A DNA stretch of 64,000 nucleotides. Source: Liolophura sinensis. Lineage: Eukaryota > Mollusca > Polyplacophora > Chitonida > Chitonidae. Both the position numbers and the translations under genes were made by a program. Shown in pieces: positions 60,101 to 64,000 of this stretch. The notes beneath the pieces were generated by a model that did not search any database, had not been told where the DNA came from, and saw nothing but the letters and a program-made list of their open reading frames with translations. How positions within the stretch are numbered: the stretch's first letter is position 1; every line of letters starts with the position of its first letter. Location: assembly GCF_032854445.1 (NCBI RefSeq), contig NC_088306.1:13885386-13949385 (forward strand), in the 5' to 3' direction.

Positions 60101-63100
60101 AGGATACGATCGCTACAAGTTCATAGTTCAGGTTTACATCGGTGAACAACGAGGAGAAGGGGTGAAGTATGTGTAACAAAGTTTCTGTTATATTCTGCAC
60201 AGAAGGAAGTCTTCATAAATCTCCTTATTATCTGCTAGTTATCGTATCCTTTCCAGTTTTGCTGCAGTGTGTTATCATGTATTTATACTGTCTATAATGT
60301 TCTAAACATCATGTTTAATCGAGAGATGTCATTAAATTAAGTCACAGGAATAGCTTGACACAAGCAGTCCTAGGCAATCTGTGTTCATCTAGATCTTATA
60401 TGATTCATGAAATATAATGCTGTTTGTTTTCTTTAAGGACTTTATATTTAGATTGCGACATGTTCTAAAATGTATGGGTACGTGTGGACTTTTCAGACTA
60501 TATATTTAGAGTTAGTCACCGTAAAGCTTTATCAGCTGTTTGTCTGATAGTTAATGAGCTTGGTGATATAGATTGTGAACAGTGCCAGAGCAACTACTGT
60601 ATTAGGGGAAAATCATTACATTGGTTGACTAAAAAGCCCATGTACATGTATAAAAGGTACACTGTCTGGCATCTTACTGTAGTCAGTTTTGAAAAACCCT
60701 CATTGTTGATGAATGGGCCTTGTAATTACAAGATAGCAAATATATGTATGCCCTATGAATGAAAATAAGCGTTTGACTTTTTTAAAATTTTATTTCTACC
60801 TTAGATCACAGCATGCAGGCTAATAATGAGCTGAATCATCATTTCAAGAGTCTTGTCAGTTCATGCAGTGTTGGAAGAGACCTGATAGGGCTCGTGCAAT
60901 TTAACATGGCTTAAAGACATAATTTTATGGTAGTTTCCATACATCTTACATCTTCGTTGGACTTACATCTTGCATAGCTGACTTTTTAGGCTTGTTTGTA
61001 GTTTCTGTAAAATCACATCTTTTAGCTGCCACTGTTAGATAATGGAGAAACGACGCGCATGAGTTGATTCTTGAAAAAGATGGTAGCAAGTGGTTTCTCG
61101 TACTTAAACCTGTTTGCATTAATGTAACAACAATTGATTCCTTTCAACAATTACGCAGTGTCATTTCAAACAAATAATAAAAAAAAGGTTACATCACAAT
61201 GAAGTGTCAATGAATGCTCTTTGGTGCTCACTGACCCGCATTATTTGCATAGTGGAATATAATATGTAGCATGGTTGATCTTTCGTGATGGTGTTACATG
61301 GAGTTTTAGTTTAACAGTGTGAGAGCTTTTAGCCAGTGGGAGTCCACTTGTTTGTACTCTATGTAGCTTGCTACACTGGGTGTGTAAGATTGCAGACAGT
61401 GATTAGTCTATGATTAGTTATGCGGGAAAGTAAATCTGAATTGATTGAAGCTCACATAACTCTGTCACACTGACATAACCAGACCTCGAGATATCGAAAA
61501 TGTTTGTAATCAGAATGCCACAAATGAGCCTGACAAGTTCACCTTAGAACAAACTCTGTTTTGCTCTTCATTTTTGTGCCTATGAGAACTGATGATGCCT
61601 TTTCTCATGCTGGCAACATTTGGTATATTTAAAATGAAGGCGAAGAATGAAATTGTTACAAAATAAATTTCACATTGATCAGAAACGAATGGACTCTTAA
61701 TATATGACATTCTTATGATCAGCTTTTCCTCTTGAATAGCTCAGTGGGAAATTCAGCTGGTACAAGCCCTCACCCATATCCACTCAAACCACAAACTCGC
61801 AAGCGTGGATTCTTGAAAAATAATCAGCTGCGTAGACAATAGCGCGATGTCAAAGCAAATGTGTGAGAGCCTTTACCATACCTCTCCTAAACCTGCAATG
61901 ACCTTATTGTGGTACACCTGAATGGTGTGTGAGAATTAGAATTAGAAATAGATTAAAAAATTGCACACGTTTATTTTTCATGATGTACCTATGTTTTGTT
62001 TTCAGTGGTACACCTGATGTTGTAAAGTTCACCTTAAAATAAAAGAAAAACACTGAATTTTTGGGCATTCCACATTATAGCACATCCTCATTAAAGTTGC
62101 TTATGGTTCTAAGTCAATCATTAAGATATTTGTAGTTATTAATGTACATGTAAACCTTTTCTCTTTCAGAATGGCTTGTAGATGCTTTTGGGACTCTGAT
62201 ACTGACAACTATGCGCAAGATATCTTTATGAATGTAAGTCATAAATTAAGATTTATTTGATTTATTTTGATTGGTGTTTTACGCCGTACTCAAGAATATT
62301 TCACTTATACGACAGCCGCCAGCATTATGGTGGGTGGAAACCGGGCAGAGCCTGGGGGAAACGCACAACCATCCACAGGTTGCTTGTTAGACCTTCATGA
62401 GCTGGACTTGAACTCACAGTGACCGCATTGGTGAGAGACTCCTGGGTCATTATGCTGCGCTAGCGCGCTAACCAACTGAGCCACAGAGGCCCCCATAAAT
62501 TAAGAGGCCCCCATAAATTAAGAGGCAAATATAGTAGATCTACAGCCATGTCACAGTTAATAGAGTGTATTCCTTTTTAGCTCGCCTTTACAATGTAAGG
62601 AGAGGTATTATGAGAGAGGGATCAGATGCTGCCCCTCTCTTTTTTTGGCTGCAGTGGCCACCCATGGTACACAGATAGCCAACCGTCAGTAGCGATTCGC
62701 ATATCAATGACAAAGGAAATTTTTGAATTCATAGCTCAACATTTCCTCAGCCAGTTAAAGGGTTGCAGTTGCCACCCATAGTACATAGATTGACAGATTA
62801 GGTTTGCGATTTGCATACGAAAGACCTATGCGATAGAATTTGTGCACGAACTCCCTACGTTGTCTTTTACCATGATCTACAGCTCTATAACATACGAAGT
62901 CAGTGCTCTGCAATCCTTACGTATATGCATGTAGGATAAACAGTCATACATGTAGTTGTGACATTATAATGATTTTGGCCTATATTGTTGATTTTATGGC
63001 AAGATCTCAGCATTATCTAATTAGAGATTATCTATCTAATTAATACCTGTGTGTGACAATGTCAGTCATTCTACTTTATTCTGGTTTAAAGGTCAATATT

Positions 63101-63748
63101 TGAACAAATCAAATGACTTTAGCATTATGCCTAGTGTTACGAACTTCTGAATCAGGCTAGCCGACGGTATTCTCTGAATTCCTTGTTGTTCTTCCAACCT
63201 GTGTAATCACATATGTTTATAGAGTCAGAGTCTTTGCACATATTTGCTTCTACAGATTTTTTATTCTAAACTGTATAACTGCGTTTAAATAAACTCTTCT
63301 TTCCCATAGTATATTAACATGTATACGTGTATTTGTGTATTTCATAGCTTTCTCATCCTTACCAGAATACCAGAATATTTTCTTATAATTTGTTTATTTG
63401 ATTGTTGTTTATTACCACAGTGAGATATTTGGGGGTTCAGTGGGCACCATATTGATGATGTAGACTATTGTTGTAGTCTTTTAGCCATGGCAAATCAAAC
63501 TTTGAGACTTGATGGAAAAAATATAAAAATCTAACGATATAATTGATCTTACTTACTTTAAAAAAGAGAGATTTTTTGCTGTTCAATGATCAGAAACTTT
63601 GTCCTCTATACAAGGTACATGTATATTGAAAATAAAAAATTAGCAGTTTTTAATCAACTTGTGATCATGCTAATTATTATGTTTAATCCTCTACTTGCAG
63701 GAAAGTCTGTTTTGTGTCGCAGCTGCATTTGGTGTCTTTTACTACTGA
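51124..63748 (+). CDS. DYNLT2B: DYNLT2B (TCTEX1D2), Tctex-type dynein-2 light chain, complete, 5 exons
   Basis: Exons 51124-51188, 59035-59168, 60097-60166, 62170-62233 and 63701-63748 join to 381 nt: 126 residues plus stop, with GT-AG introns and matching phases (2,1,2,0). The protein begins MATEVEEGPTNTYVIRPNF. It continues with the Tctex1 fold (residues about 22-126), including KFIVQVYIGEQRGEGV, RCFWDSDTDNYAQDIF and the C-terminus CVAAAFGVFYY. The human protein is about 142 residues with the extra length at the N-terminus. Known role: accessory light chain of cytoplasmic dynein-2, which drives retrograde intraflagellar transport in cilia. The start is fixed by an in-frame stop 15 nt upstream and an A at -3. 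Confidence 0.95.
51405..51437 (+). mobile_element. SINE central-block remnant
   Basis: GTTGCAGCAATCTGCGAATG then GTTGTGGGTTTCC matches the family A core only. It abuts the target-site duplication of the transposon at 51446. Confidence 0.5.
51446..51967. mobile_element. 522-bp DNA transposon with palindromic terminal repeats, DYNLT2B intron 1
   Basis: Both ends carry AGTCCATCTAGATGGACT, an 18-bp perfect palindrome (51449-51466 and 51949-51966). Flanking CTCTTAAT at 51438-51445 and 51968-51975 is an 8-bp target-site duplication. An 8-bp duplication is typical of hAT and a few other superfamilies. No transposase frame is present. The interior contains ATG GCT GTC GAC in a good start context near 51680. 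Confidence 0.75.
51976..57918. other. DYNLT2B intron 1, middle part
   Basis: No exon, SINE or array was recognised over almost 6 kb. There is a 171-codon frame on the minus strand at 52869-53384 (see rejected items). TACATGTA words are frequent. Confidence 0.5.
57919..58754. repeat. 30-bp minisatellite, about 28 units, DYNLT2B intron 1
   Basis: The unit is CTTCATACACGTACATGTAT followed by TAACTGTCAG. The variable positions fall mainly in the ACACGTAC segment. A 30-bp period with few stops produces frames of about 300 codons on both strands, which are artefacts. Confidence 0.97.
59035..59168 (+). CDS. DYNLT2B: DYNLT2B exon 2
   Basis: FRPAIVKECIHQVLIDKLSG to SISDDIKLKLK, the two N-terminal helices of the Tctex1 domain. 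The acceptor is GTGTTTCCAG and the donor GTGAGG. Confidence 0.95.
59483..59846 (+). mobile_element. SINE family B (tRNA-derived), complete, DYNLT2B intron 2
   Basis: Head GGCTCGGATAGCACAATTGG with box A TTGGTAGAGCG and box B GGATCAATCC. The body runs through GCGTTCAGCATGAAGGGGAT to a CACTCGCTCACTCGCTC tail. ACATGTAGA at 59474-59482 and 59847-59855 is the target-site duplication. Confidence 0.92.
60097..60166 (+). CDS. DYNLT2B: DYNLT2B exon 3
   Basis: IGYDRYKFIVQVYIGEQRGE, the strand-rich core that forms the light-chain dimer interface in the family. The acceptor is CTCCCTTCAG and the donor GTATGT. Confidence 0.95.
60167..62169. other. DYNLT2B intron 3, nothing recognised
   Basis: A 2-kb intron. 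Several open frames (60484-60762, 61510-61710) have no family signature or splice support. Confidence 0.6.
62170..62233 (+). CDS. DYNLT2B: DYNLT2B exon 4
   Basis: MACRCFWDSDTDNYAQDIFM, the most conserved block of the family. The acceptor is TTCTCTTTCAG and the donor GTAAGT. A SINE begins 17 bp after the exon. Confidence 0.95.
62251..62493 (-). mobile_element. SINE family A, full length with target-site duplication, DYNLT2B intron 4
   Basis: From ATTTATTTGATTTATTTTGA to CCAACTGAGCCACAGAGGCC. The complete tRNA-like head on the minus strand reads TGGCTCAGTTGGTTAGCGCG. CATAAATTAAG flanks it at 62240-62250 and 62494-62504, and an extra copy at 62512-62522 results from an 18-bp local duplication of AGGCCCCCATAAATTAAG. 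Confidence 0.95.
62523..63700. other. DYNLT2B intron 4, rest
   Basis: Contains a loose internal duplication: GCAGTGGCCACCCATGGTAC near 62651 and GCAGTTGCCACCCATAGTAC near 62764, about 113 bp apart. No other feature was recognised. Confidence 0.5.
63701..63748 (+). CDS. DYNLT2B: DYNLT2B exon 5 with stop
   Basis: ESLFCVAAAFGVFYY then TGA. The acceptor is CCTCTACTTGCAG. The FYY ending is characteristic of the family. Confidence 0.95.
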   Translation, partial: ESLFCVAAAFGVFYY

Positions 63749-64000
63749 TTGAAATAGGCACAGTACAAGCAGAGAGACAATTTTCTCCTATGAAGCTGGG
63801 GTTTTGGACACATCCTGATTGACTTCTTCAAAATGGATTTTACTTCACACTGATGTGACATAAAGCTGTATCGTAAAGTTTACCAAAGATTTGTGTTCAT
63901 CCAGATTTTATAAGTATTTTCTGCATGTATTAAAATGAGAGGGACAGCCCAAATGCTACCAAATGCTGTCCTCTCCACATACTGAAGTCACTCGCTGCAT
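63749..64000 (+). other. DYNLT2B 3' UTR (partial)
   Basis: Begins directly after the TGA stop. No AATAAA is seen before the window ends (the closest is ATTAAA at 63930), so the transcript end is not fixed. Confidence 0.6.

Overview
The window is animal nuclear DNA, most likely from a mollusc or another lophotrochozoan. It is AT-rich, its genes are split into short exons by long introns, and it is full of tRNA-derived SINEs, small inverted-repeat elements and minisatellites. The mollusc call rests on the SINE type and the abundance of TACATGTA and TAGGCCTA words. It is an inference; no search was possible.

Two protein-coding genes can be supported, and they face away from each other. On the minus strand (40230 down to 15927, continuing past the left edge or lost there) are ten coding exons of a DBL-family Rho guanine nucleotide exchange factor of the MCF2/MCF2L/MCF2L2 type. 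They encode 419 residues: a short N-terminus with an N-myristoylation signature, the CRAL-TRIO/SEC14-like domain and the start of the spectrin-repeat region. The catalytic DH-PH half is not seen. Exon 9 carries one extra base in an A run that breaks the frame, although the exons on either side agree on the correct phase. On the plus strand (51124-63748) is a complete five-exon DYNLT2B (TCTEX1D2), a 126-residue Tctex-type light chain of the ciliary dynein-2 motor. About 280 bp upstream of its ATG lies a candidate minus-strand 5' exon ending in a good splice donor, so the two genes may share a bidirectional promoter near 50.9-51.1 kb.

Layout: 1-6.4 kb is mostly unassigned, with a 91-bp x4 tandem repeat and 21-bp and 20-bp minisatellites. 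From 6.4 to 10.4 kb a 1.9-kb segment occurs twice on either side of a 200-N gap, which looks like an unmerged contig overlap. From 10.6 to 14.3 kb is a 34-bp satellite of about 110 units with a 1462-bp (43-unit) higher-order duplication. From 15.9 to 40.3 kb are the GEF exons, with a 60-bp minisatellite in one intron and SINEs and MITEs in others. From 40.3 to 50.7 kb only SINE copies and one 105-112-bp tandem repeat are seen. From 50.7 to 64 kb lies the promoter region and DYNLT2B, whose first intron holds a transposon with palindromic ends and a 30-bp minisatellite.

No bacterial-type system, CRISPR, rRNA or intact tRNA gene is present. The two genes have no evident functional link beyond their positions.
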